Below are positions 1-6,175 of a stretch of DNA of 6,623 bases, piece by piece; position 1 is the stretch's first letter, and each line of letters starts with the position of its first letter. The stretch covers positions 1 to 6,623 of the forward strand of contig CANPVI010000084.1 in assembly GCA_947581665.1 (NCBI GenBank), given 5' to 3'. The notes beneath the pieces were generated by a model. The model searched no databases. It saw nothing but the letters and a program-made list of their open reading frames with translations, and was not told the origin of the DNA. Position numbers and translations under genes: made by a program. Origin of the DNA: an uncultured Atopobiaceae bacterium (lineage in GTDB: Bacteria; Actinomycetota; Coriobacteriia; Coriobacteriales; Atopobiaceae).

Positions 1-151
1 CGTACGCCGCGCGCCGGGCACGGGAGACGGGCCAGGTGTTCTCGTTCGCGGAGAGGTTCACCTCGGTCTGGCGGAAGGCGGGATCGTAGGGCGAGAGCTC
101 GCGCAGGTCCTCGCGCATGAGCCGCTTCACGCTCTCGGGAATTCCGGGCAT
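1..151 (-). CDS. hisC: Histidinol-phosphate aminotransferase, N-terminal fragment (3' end beyond the window)
   Basis: Only the first 50 residues are visible; the gene runs off the left edge. HisC is a PLP-dependent class I/II fold aminotransferase that converts imidazole acetol phosphate plus glutamate to histidinol phosphate in the cytoplasm. The fragment shows the usual HisC opening: LSPYDP (residues 19-24), then VNLSANENTWPV (31-42), which matches the family's 'L-x-x-NEN-P' segment near the substrate site. The PLP lysine and all other catalytic residues lie outside the window. The ATG at 151-149 is 5 nt after the hisD stop. A weak GAGG at 162-165 lies about 10 nt upstream, inside the hisD end, so translation is probably coupled to hisD. 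The position directly after hisD supports the call. A related class I aminotransferase cannot be fully excluded from 50 residues. Confidence 0.83.
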   Translation of the reverse strand, partial: MPGIPESVKRLMREDLRELSPYDPAFRQTEVNLSANENTWPVSRARRAAY

Positions 152-156
152 CGCCG

Positions 157-1584
157 CTACGCCTCGTCGATCGAGATGCCAGGCGCGCCCTCCAGCGCAT
201 CCGGCCACGCGATGGCGGTGAGATCGGGGTACGCGCTCGGCACGCCGCCCTCTGCCCGCACGCGGCGGAGCCCCGCGGAAAGCCCGTGCGCCCAAAGGCC
301 CTCGGCATGGGAGAGCATCTGCGTGGCGGGCGCGTCCGCGAGGATTCCCGCCTCGCAATAGGCGATGACGGAGCTCTCCACCTGGAAGTCCTTGACCGAG
401 AGCGGGCCTGCGAAGCGCGCGGTGCCGCCGGTGGGAAGCGTGTGGTTCGGCCCGGCCACGTAGTCGCCGAGCGGCTCCGAGCTCCACGGACCGAGGAAGA
501 TGGCGCCCGCCGCCCTCAGACCCTCGAGCGTGGCCCAGGGATCTGCCGTGTGGACCTCCAGGTGCTCGGGCGCGATCACGTTCACCGAGGCCACCGCCGC
601 CGCCTCGTCCGCGCACGCCACGAAGAGGCCGTGATGTTCGAGCGAGGCGCGGGTGACCTCGGCTCGCGGGCTCTCCTCGAGGATTCGCGCGAGCGAAGCG
701 CGCACCTCGGCGAGGAGCGCTTCCGCCGCACCGGGCCTCTCCCCGTCGAATACCACGAGGTAGCAGGCCGCGAGGGGGTCGTGTTCGGCTTGCGCGGCGA
801 GATCTGCGGCCACCACGAGGGCATCGGCGTCCACCGAGGCGTCCTGGAGCACGCACACCTCCGAGGGACCGGCGATGAGGTCGGTGCCCACGTCGCCGGA
901 GACGAACTTCTTCGCCGCCGCCACGTAGGCGTTGCCGGGACCGGTGATGGCATCGACCGACGCGATGCCCTCGCAACCGTAGGCGAGCGCGGCGATGGCC
1001 TGCGCACCGCCCATCGCGTAGATCTCGTCCACGCCGGCGATCCTCGCCGCGGCGAGCGTCGGGGCCGAGAGGGTGCCATCGCGCTGAGGCGGCGTGGCCA
1101 TCACCACGCGCGCGACCCCGGCCACCTTGGCGGGGATGGCGTTCATGAGCACGGTCGAGGGATAGTTCGCGCGCCCGCCCGGCACGTAGATGCCGCAGGA
1201 CGCGAGGGGGTCCACCTTGATGCCGAGCGTGACGCCGGCGTCCGTCTCCATGTACCAGGACTGTTGGCACTCACGCTCGTGGAACGCGCGTATTTGCGCC
1301 GCCGCCTTCTCGAGCGCCTCGCGAAGCCTGGGGTCGATGGCCGAGAGCGCCGCGTCGAGCGCGGTGTCGCTCACCCGAAAGCGCTTCGGCGCCCATCCAT
1401 CGAGCTCCACCGTCCAGGCGCGAAGGGCCTCGCCTCCGCGTTCGCGCACGTCGAGCACGATCTCCGCCGCGCGCCGCTCCACCTCGGCGGGAAGCGCGCC
1501 CCTCCGCTCGAGGAGGGCTGCGGAGAGCACCTCGCCCTCGCCGAGCTTGAGCGTGCGTATCTCGAGCGTCCCGTCATTGCCCAT
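157..1584 (-). CDS. hisD: Histidinol dehydrogenase
   Basis: This zinc enzyme oxidises L-histidinol to L-histidine through histidinal, using two NAD+, in the last two steps of histidine synthesis in the cytoplasm. Counting from the ATG at 1584 it has 475 residues, slightly longer than the usual 430 or so. All expected active-site residues are visible: the metal ligands Gln265 and His268 (AQAEHDP), the catalytic pair Glu340-His341 (APEHLEV), the ligand Asp374 (PLGDYVAGPNHTLPT) and the ligand His433 (GLWAHGLSAGLR). The segment GPGNAYVAAAKKFV (215-228) is also typical. Residues from about 441 form a non-conserved tail of about 35 residues. The ATG at 1584 is chosen over an in-frame upstream start at 1650 because AAGGGGAG sits at 1589-1596 and because the upstream 22 residues are Ser/Pro/Gly-rich and overlap hisZG deeply. 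The chosen start still overlaps the hisZG stop by 11 nt, pointing to coupled translation. Confidence 0.96.
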   Translation of the reverse strand: MGNDGTLEIRTLKLGEGEVLSAALLERRGALPAEVERRAAEIVLDVRERGGEALRAWTVELDGWAPKRFRVSDTALDAALSAIDPRLREALEKAAAQIRAFHERECQQSWYMETDAGVTLGIKVDPLASCGIYVPGGRANYPSTVLMNAIPAKVAGVARVVMATPPQRDGTLSAPTLAAARIAGVDEIYAMGGAQAIAALAYGCEGIASVDAITGPGNAYVAAAKKFVSGDVGTDLIAGPSEVCVLQDASVDADALVVAADLAAQAEHDPLAACYLVVFDGERPGAAEALLAEVRASLARILEESPRAEVTRASLEHHGLFVACADEAAAVASVNVIAPEHLEVHTADPWATLEGLRAAGAIFLGPWSSEPLGDYVAGPNHTLPTGGTARFAGPLSVKDFQVESSVIAYCEAGILADAPATQMLSHAEGLWAHGLSAGLRRVRAEGGVPSAYPDLTAIAWPDALEGAPGISIDEA

Positions 1585-3241
1585 CTGGCTCCCCTTCCCG
1601 CTCGCGCGCGAGCCCGGCGAGGGTGGCGGCGAGCTCCGCGAGCCGCTCATCGGTGCGGTAGGCCACCGTGGAGGCGAAGAAGCGCGCCGTCGAGGCCATC
1701 ACGTCGTCGGCCACGATCTCGAGGTGGTTCTCCCTTAGCGTGGCACCGGTGGCGGTGATGTCCACGATGCAGTCCGAGAGGCCGATGATGGGCCCGAGCT
1801 CGATGTTTCCCCGCAGCGTGACCACGTCGGCCGAGACGCCCTTCGCCTCGAAGTAGCGCCGGGTGATGCGCGGGTACTTCGTGGCCACCGTGAGGCTCGC
1901 GCGCCCCGCGAGGGCATCGCGCACCGCCCCCACCCGCGCCTTCGGCGCGGCCACCACGAAGCGGCAGCCACCGAAGCCGAGGTCGGCGAGGGTCACGAGG
2001 TCGAGATCGGCCTCGGCAAGCGAATCGGCGCCGCAGATGCCGCACTCTGCGCCCCCGTGGGCCACGAAGGCGGGCGCGTCCATCGCGCGCACGATCACGT
2101 ATTCGGCCTCCCCCGCGGAAACGAGGAGCTTCCTCCCGGGATCCTCGAGCTCGCGCACGTCGAATCCCGCCGCGCCGAGGAGCTCGCGCGAACCCTTCGC
2201 AAGCGCGCCCTTGGGCACGGCGATGCGAAGCGGCCGCCCCGCTTGCGCGCGCCCCTTCTCCACGGCGCTCAGGGCCTCCTCGATGCGCTCGAGCGAGAGG
2301 GCGAATCCCACCGCGCCAAACGCCCCGCCCGCGAGCCGGTCAAAGACGTCATCGTAGCGCCCGCCCGCGGCGAGGCTCCCCGTGAGGCTCGCCACGTAGG
2401 CCTTGAAGATCACGCCCGTGTAGTAGTCGAAGGAACCCGCGAGCGAGAAGTCGAAGAGCAGGTGCTCGCGCGCCTCGGCGCAGAGCGCCTCGTGCATGCC
2501 CAAAAGCTGGGCGACCACCGCGTCGCGCTCCGTTGCGTCCACGCCGCCAGCCACGAGCAGCGTGGAGAGCTCGCCAAGCACCTCGACCCCGCCTCGAAGC
2601 GATGCCACGGCCGAAAGCGCCTCGGCTCGCGGCTTCGCGAGGCCGGACTCGCGCACGAGCTCGCGCACCGCCACGAGATCGCTCTCATGCAGCGCCGTGC
2701 GAACGGCACGCGCCGCCTCGGCATCGAGCTCGGCTGCGGAGAGGATCGCGTCCACCGGCGCCACCGAGCCCACCGCAAGCGTCCACTCGGCGATGCCGAG
2801 CTCGTCGAGCGCCTTGGCGAGGAGGTTCATGAGCTCGGCCTCCGCCCGACCGCGTTCGCCGCCGATGAGCTCGGCGCCCATCTGCGTGAATTGCCGTGGC
2901 TCGCCGGTGCCGTCCGCCTGCTCCCGCACCACCGTGCCCGCGTAGCGAAGGCGCAGCGGCCGCTCGGCGAGCGCCGCATGCGTGGCGACGAGCCTCGCGA
3001 TGGGCAGCGTGAACTCGGGGCGAAGCATCAGGAGATGGTCGTCGGTGTCGAAGAGCTGGAACGGCACGCCCTTCACGGGCCCCGCGCTCTCGAGGACCTC
3101 TCGGCTCTCCAGGAGCGGCGGCTCCACGGGAAGGTAGCCCGCCTCGGAGAACACCGCGCGCACCGTGTCGGAGATGCGCTCGCGAAGGAGCGCCTCCTCG
3201 GGGAGGATGTCGCGAAAGCCGCGCGGAGTGTCGAGCCGCAT
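1574..3241 (-). CDS. hisZG: Fused ATP phosphoribosyltransferase: HisZ regulatory domain plus short-form HisG catalytic domain
   Basis: This 555-residue protein joins both halves of the first histidine enzyme, which condenses ATP and PRPP to phosphoribosyl-ATP. Residues 1 to about 321 are HisZ, a catalytically dead class II HisRS-like fold: TPRGFRDILPEEA (5-17), LRPEFTLPIARL (73-84), the motif-2-like stretch RQFTQMGAELIGG (116-128), FDYYTGVIFKAY (271-282) and the motif-3-like GGRYDDVF with FGAVGFALSLERI. The HisRS 'RGLDYY' arginine is absent (AGSFDYY), as expected for HisZ. A short linker (about 322-336) replaces any anticodon-binding domain. Residues 337 to about 546 are short-form HisG: LRIAVPKGALAKGS (338-351), TKYPRITRRYF (454-464) and the PRPP-binding signature from Glu481 through Gly487, Asp494, Gly499 and Thr501. 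The C-terminal regulatory domain of long HisG is missing, which fits dependence on HisZ. The ATG at 3241 has a good GGAGG and lies 2 nt after livF. Feedback inhibition by histidine through the HisZ part is inferred from separate HisZ/HisG complexes. Confidence 0.95.
   Translation of the reverse strand: MRLDTPRGFRDILPEEALLRERISDTVRAVFSEAGYLPVEPPLLESREVLESAGPVKGVPFQLFDTDDHLLMLRPEFTLPIARLVATHAALAERPLRLRYAGTVVREQADGTGEPRQFTQMGAELIGGERGRAEAELMNLLAKALDELGIAEWTLAVGSVAPVDAILSAAELDAEAARAVRTALHESDLVAVRELVRESGLAKPRAEALSAVASLRGGVEVLGELSTLLVAGGVDATERDAVVAQLLGMHEALCAEAREHLLFDFSLAGSFDYYTGVIFKAYVASLTGSLAAGGRYDDVFDRLAGGAFGAVGFALSLERIEEALSAVEKGRAQAGRPLRIAVPKGALAKGSRELLGAAGFDVRELEDPGRKLLVSAGEAEYVIVRAMDAPAFVAHGGAECGICGADSLAEADLDLVTLADLGFGGCRFVVAAPKARVGAVRDALAGRASLTVATKYPRITRRYFEAKGVSADVVTLRGNIELGPIIGLSDCIVDITATGATLRENHLEIVADDVMASTARFFASTVAYRTDERLAELAATLAGLAREREGEPDGQ
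1589..1596 (-). promoter_or_regulatory. Ribosome binding site of hisD that decides its start
   Basis: AAGGGGAG on the minus strand lies 4 nt upstream of the ATG at 1584, inside the last codons of hisZG. It supports this ATG against the longer in-frame start at 1650. The hisZG stop (1576-1574) falls just after the hisD start, so ribosomes finishing hisZG could pass directly to hisD. Confidence 0.75.
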
Positions 3242-3243
3242 CC

Positions 3244-3951
3244 CTAGCCTCCGAGGTAGGCCTTGCGCACCCGATCGTCGTTGGCGAGGTCGCTCGCCTT
3301 GCCGCTCATGGTGACGTTGCCGGTTTCGAGCACGTAGGCGCGATCGGCCACGGAGAGCGCCATCTGGGCGTTTTGCTCCACGAGGAGGATCGTGGTGCCT
3401 TGGTCGTGGAGGCTCTTGATGATGTCGAAGATCTCCTCCACGAGGATCGGCGCGAGGCCCATGGAGGGCTCGTCGAGCATGAGGAGCTTCGGGTTACTCA
3501 TGAGCGCGCGACCCATGGCGAGCATCTGCTGCTCGCCGCCGGAGAGCGTGCCGCCGCTCTGGCCCTCGCGCTCCCTCAGGCGGGGGAAGCGCGCAAAAAC
3601 GCGCTCGATGCTCTCGACGGCCTCCGTGTCATCGCGCGTGAAGCCGCCCATCTCGAGGTTCTCGCGCACCGTCATGTTGAGGAAGATGCGGCGTCCCTCG
3701 GGGCAGAGCGCGATCTGGCGGTTCACGATCTTGTGCGCGGGCACGCTCGTGAGATCCTCGCCCTCGTAGGTGATGCTGCCGGTTCGCGGGCGCAGGAGCC
3801 CCGCGATGGTGTTCAGGGTCGTGGACTTGCCGGCACCGTTCGCACCGATGAGGGTGACGATCTCGCCCTCCTCGACGTCGAAGGACACGCCCTTCAGCGC
3901 GTGGATGGAGCCGTAGTAGACGTTGAGGTCCTGCACGGAGAGCATCGCCAT
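3244..3951 (-). CDS. livF: Branched-chain amino acid ABC transporter ATPase LivF
   Basis: This is the second nucleotide-binding subunit of a LIV-I/HAAT-type importer, on the cytoplasmic face, where it pairs with LivG and drives transport through LivHM. It has 235 residues, the normal LivF length. Visible motifs are Walker A GANGAGKST (36-44), the LivF-type Q-loop region CPEGRRIF (83-90), the signature LSGGEQQ (136-142), Walker B LLMLDEP with catalytic Glu161, the D-loop SMGLAP (163-168), and VEQN (191-194), the usual LivF replacement for the switch histidine. The ATG at 3951 is 6 nt after the livG stop and in the same frame as it (TGA, two codons, ATG), so no start further upstream is possible; an ATG two codons inside is the only near alternative. 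The gene ends 2 nt before hisZG, and its last codons carry the hisZG ribosome binding site. The exact amino-acid substrate is not shown by the sequence. Confidence 0.95.
   Translation of the reverse strand: MAMLSVQDLNVYYGSIHALKGVSFDVEEGEIVTLIGANGAGKSTTLNTIAGLLRPRTGSITYEGEDLTSVPAHKIVNRQIALCPEGRRIFLNMTVRENLEMGGFTRDDTEAVESIERVFARFPRLREREGQSGGTLSGGEQQMLAMGRALMSNPKLLMLDEPSMGLAPILVEEIFDIIKSLHDQGTTILLVEQNAQMALSVADRAYVLETGNVTMSGKASDLANDDRVRKAYLGG
3248..3252 (-). promoter_or_regulatory. Strong ribosome binding site of hisZG within the end of livF
   Basis: GGAGG on the minus strand, with a 6-nt spacer to the hisZG ATG at 3241, is encoded by the last codons of livF just before its TAG. The arrangement argues that the histidine genes are translated from the same transcript as the transporter. 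Confidence 0.8.
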
Positions 3952-3957
3952 CGAGTC

Positions 3958-5076
3958 TCACGCTCCCTTCGCGCCGCTGCCGAGGTAGGCCTCGATCACC
4001 TGCTCGTTGCCTTGGATCTCCTCGGGGGTGCCCTTCGCGATGATCTTGCCGTAGTTGAGCACCGCGATGCCCTCGCAGATGTTCATCACGAGGTCCATGT
4101 CGTGCTCGATGAGCACGATCGCGATCTGGAACTCATCGCGGATCTTGCGGATGTTGGTCATGAGGTCCTCGGTCTCCACCGGGTTCATGCCCGCCGCGGG
4201 CTCGTCGAGGAGCAGGAGCTTGGGGTGCGTGGCGAGGGCGCGGATGATCTCGAGGCGCCTCTGGGCGCCGTAGGGGAGGTTTCCCGCGGTGATCTCCGCC
4301 ATGTCCGCCATCGAGAAGATGTCGAGGAGCTCGAGCGCCTGCTTGTGGAACTCGTGCTCGGAGACCCAGTACTTGGGCAGGCGGAAGATCGAGGACCACA
4401 TGCCGCAGCGCACCTGGTTGTGCAGGCCGATCTCCACGTTCTCCTCCACCGTGAGGTTGGAGAAGAGGCGGATGTTCTGGAACGTGCGCGCGATGCCCGC
4501 CTGCGCCACCTTCGAGGGGGTCATGCCATGGGTGTCCACGCCGTCCAGAAGGATGGTGCCGCGCGTGGGTTGGTAGACCTTCGTGAGGAGGTTGAAGACG
4601 GTCGTCTTGCCGGCGCCGTTCGGGCCGATGAGGCCCGCGATCTCGGTCTTGCCGACGATGAGGTTGAAGTCCTCCACCGCGTGCAGGCCGCCGAAGTCGA
4701 TGCCGAGGTGGCGGCATTCGAGCACGGGCGTGGCGTAGAGGTCGCGCTCGGGGACGATGCCGTCCGAGGGCAGGGCGACCATCTTCGTACGCGAGCCGGA
4801 GCCCTTCGCCCTTGCGCCGCCGGACTTGGACTGCGCGCGATAGGTGCCGCGACGCGAGCGGTTGAAGAGCGCGGCCACGCCGTGCGTGGGGGCCTCCGCC
4901 TCGGCCCTCGCCTCCACCTGGAGGGCCTCCTCCCCCATCGCCGGCGCGTCCGGCGTGGAATCGGCTGCGGGAAGGTCCGCGTCCGCGACGGGCGCGTCCT
5001 CGGTGGTCAGAGGCTCGGGCACCTCCTCGCGGAAGTCGTCGGGCTCGCCGAAGCGCGTTTCGCGATCGTCTGCCAT
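3958..5076 (-). CDS. livG: Branched-chain amino acid ABC transporter ATPase LivG with a long N-terminal extension
   Basis: This is the partner ATPase of LivF. The protein has 372 residues from the ATG at 5076, or 373 from an adjoining GTG at 5079; residue numbers here count from the GTG. The ATPase domain begins near 117 (TPVLECRHLGIDFGG) and carries Walker A GPNGAGKT (152-159), Q-loop TFQNIRLF with Gln201, a LivG-type signature LPYGAQRRLEI (268-278), Walker B KLLLLDEP with Glu293, D-loop AAGMNP (295-300) and switch His326 (IEHD). Family members are usually about 255 residues, so about 115 residues are extra: 1-65 are rich in Asp, Glu, Ala and Pro, and 74-99 hold nine Arg/Lys and no acidic residue. 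This part looks disordered and its role is unknown. An internal ATG at 4782 would give a more usual length, but it has no clear ribosome binding site and would leave a 290-nt gap. The ATG at 5076 shares one base with the livM stop (TGATG). Confidence 0.92.
   Translation of the reverse strand: MADDRETRFGEPDDFREEVPEPLTTEDAPVADADLPAADSTPDAPAMGEEALQVEARAEAEAPTHGVAALFNRSRRGTYRAQSKSGGARAKGSGSRTKMVALPSDGIVPERDLYATPVLECRHLGIDFGGLHAVEDFNLIVGKTEIAGLIGPNGAGKTTVFNLLTKVYQPTRGTILLDGVDTHGMTPSKVAQAGIARTFQNIRLFSNLTVEENVEIGLHNQVRCGMWSSIFRLPKYWVSEHEFHKQALELLDIFSMADMAEITAGNLPYGAQRRLEIIRALATHPKLLLLDEPAAGMNPVETEDLMTNIRKIRDEFQIAIVLIEHDMDLVMNICEGIAVLNYGKIIAKGTPEEIQGNEQVIEAYLGSGAKGA
3963..3969 (-). promoter_or_regulatory. 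Probable ribosome binding site of livF, with long spacing
   Basis: AAGGGAG on the minus strand lies in the last livG codons, 11 nt from the livF ATG at 3951. This spacing is longer than ideal. Start by re-initiation after the livG stop, 6 nt before the ATG, may therefore contribute. Confidence 0.5.
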
Positions 5077-6164
5077 CACTCAGCACCTCCCACCACGTCT
5101 CCGGGCACTTCCGAGCGCTTGCGCAGGAAGGGCAGCTTCGTGGGCAGGTAGTCGAGGAAGCGCTTCACCGCGGGCACGTTCGGCAACACCATCACGGCGA
5201 TGAGCACGATGGCGTAGATGAGCATGCGGTATTCGCTCATGAAGCGCAGCACCTCGGGCAGCACGACGAGCACCGTGGCGGAGATGATGGAGCCGCGGAT
5301 GTTGCCGATGCCGCCGAGCACGACGTAGACGAGGATGAGGATCGACGCGTTGTAGTCGAAGCGCACGGGCACGACCGCGTTGTAGTTCATCGCGTAGAGC
5401 ACGCCGGCCATCCCCGCGAGGGCGCTCGCCACCACGAAGGCCATGAGGCGGTACTTCATGGTGTTGATGCCCACGCTCTCGGCGGCGATGGCGTTGTCGC
5501 GCACGGCCATGATCGCGCGGCCGGAGCGGCTGCGCACGAGGTTCAGCACCACGGCGAGGGTGAGCATCACGAGGCAGAACCCGAAGAAGAAGGTCGAGAG
5601 CTGCTCGATGCCCACGGCGCCCTGGGGCCCGTTGATGATGATCTTGCCGTTCGTCATGTGGAGGTCGGCCGAGCTCGTGAGCGAGAAGTGCAGCCCCGAG
5701 GCGTCGAGCCCCACGTAGAGGTTGTTCATGATGTTCTTGATGATCTCGCCGAAGGCCAGCGTGACGATGGCGAGGTAGTCACCCGAGAGGCGCAGCACCG
5801 GCACGCCCACGACGAAGCCGGCGAGCGCGGCGAAGAGGGCGCCCGTGAACATCGAGAGGAAGAACACGAGCCACGGGATGTCGAACATCGCCGAATAGCA
5901 CGTGGCGGCCACGACGCCCGTGTAGCAGCCCACGCTCATGAAGGCCGCGTGGCCGAGCGAGAGCTCGCCGGAGATGCCCACGACGAGGTTCAGCGAGACC
6001 GCCGCCACGATGTAGGCGCAGATGGTGGGCAAAAGGCCGATCACGACGCTCGGCAGGTTCCCCGTCGAGGCGAGGGCCTGGAAGACCACGTAGGCCACGA
6101 TCACGATGAGGTAGGTGCCGAAGGGGCCCTTCCAGAGCTTGGAGAAGCTGAAGTTCTTTGCCAT
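5076..6164 (-). CDS. livM: Branched-chain amino acid ABC transporter permease LivM
   Basis: This is one of the two integral membrane permeases forming the channel of the importer. It has 362 residues, mostly hydrophobic, with membrane segments by eye at about 17-32, 40-62, 72-90, 97-121, 130-147, 190-210, 240-258, 273-302 and 313-330. Family hallmarks are LNLVVGISGELSLGHAAFM (58-76), RLSGDYLAIVTLAFGEI (125-141), the cytoplasmic ATPase-coupling loop SGRAIMAVRDNAIAAESVGI (214-233) and VVLGGIGNIRGSIISA (281-296). The loop of about 40 residues between the segments ending near 147 and starting near 190 is polar and probably extracytoplasmic. The ATG at 6164 lies 9 nt after the livH stop, with AGGGGG at 6170-6175. 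The stop overlaps the livG start by one base. The C-terminus (after about 335) is a charged tail that is probably cytoplasmic. Confidence 0.95.
   Translation of the reverse strand: MAKNFSFSKLWKGPFGTYLIVIVAYVVFQALASTGNLPSVVIGLLPTICAYIVAAVSLNLVVGISGELSLGHAAFMSVGCYTGVVAATCYSAMFDIPWLVFFLSMFTGALFAALAGFVVGVPVLRLSGDYLAIVTLAFGEIIKNIMNNLYVGLDASGLHFSLTSSADLHMTNGKIIINGPQGAVGIEQLSTFFFGFCLVMLTLAVVLNLVRSRSGRAIMAVRDNAIAAESVGINTMKYRLMAFVVASALAGMAGVLYAMNYNAVVPVRFDYNASILILVYVVLGGIGNIRGSIISATVLVVLPEVLRFMSEYRMLIYAIVLIAVMVLPNVPAVKRFLDYLPTKLPFLRKRSEVPGDVVGGAE
5084..5090 (-). promoter_or_regulatory. Strong ribosome binding site of livG supporting the long protein
   Basis: GGAGGTG on the minus strand is complementary over seven bases to the usual 16S rRNA 3' end. 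The spacer is 7 nt to the ATG at 5076 and 4 nt to the GTG at 5079, favouring the ATG. Its presence supports translation of the N-terminal extension rather than a start at 4782. Confidence 0.75.
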
Positions 6165-6169
6165 GGCTG

Positions 6170-6175
6170 CCCCCT
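6170..6175 (-). promoter_or_regulatory. Ribosome binding site of livM
   Basis: AGGGGG on the minus strand overlaps the livH TAG stop and lies 5 nt upstream of the livM ATG at 6164. It supports this start and suggests coupled translation of the two permeases. Confidence 0.6.

Noticed and set aside
1585..1650. Longer hisD start at 1650
   Set aside because: The extra 22 residues are Ser/Pro/Gly-rich and unlike HisD, would overlap hisZG by 77 nt, and the ATG at 1584 has its own ribosome binding site.
286..1758. 490-codon open frame on the plus strand opposite hisD
   Set aside because: Same reasoning: it is antisense to hisD, which has all catalytic residues, and its Arg/Gly/His-rich product shows no domain. 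The long length reflects GC bias that makes stop codons rare.
3242..3243. Promoter, attenuator or histidine leader between the transporter and his genes
   Set aside because: There are only 2 nt between livF and hisZG, and I saw no leader peptide or terminator-like hairpin followed by a T run nearby. Any control region must be upstream of the window or hidden in coding sequence.
2057..3247. 396-codon open frame on the plus strand opposite hisZG
   Set aside because: It is antisense to a well-supported gene and has an Arg/His/Glu-rich product with no motif; a composition artefact.
4780..4782. Internal ATG of livG giving a protein of about 274 residues
   Set aside because: No convincing ribosome binding site precedes it, and it would leave about 290 nt unexplained in an otherwise gapless block, while the upstream start has a strong site.
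3373..5151. 592-codon open frame on the plus strand opposite livF and livG
   Set aside because: It lies antisense to two genes with full motif sets. Its product is dominated by His, Arg, Glu, Asp, Leu and Val with no recognisable domain, which is the usual result of reading GC-rich codons backwards.
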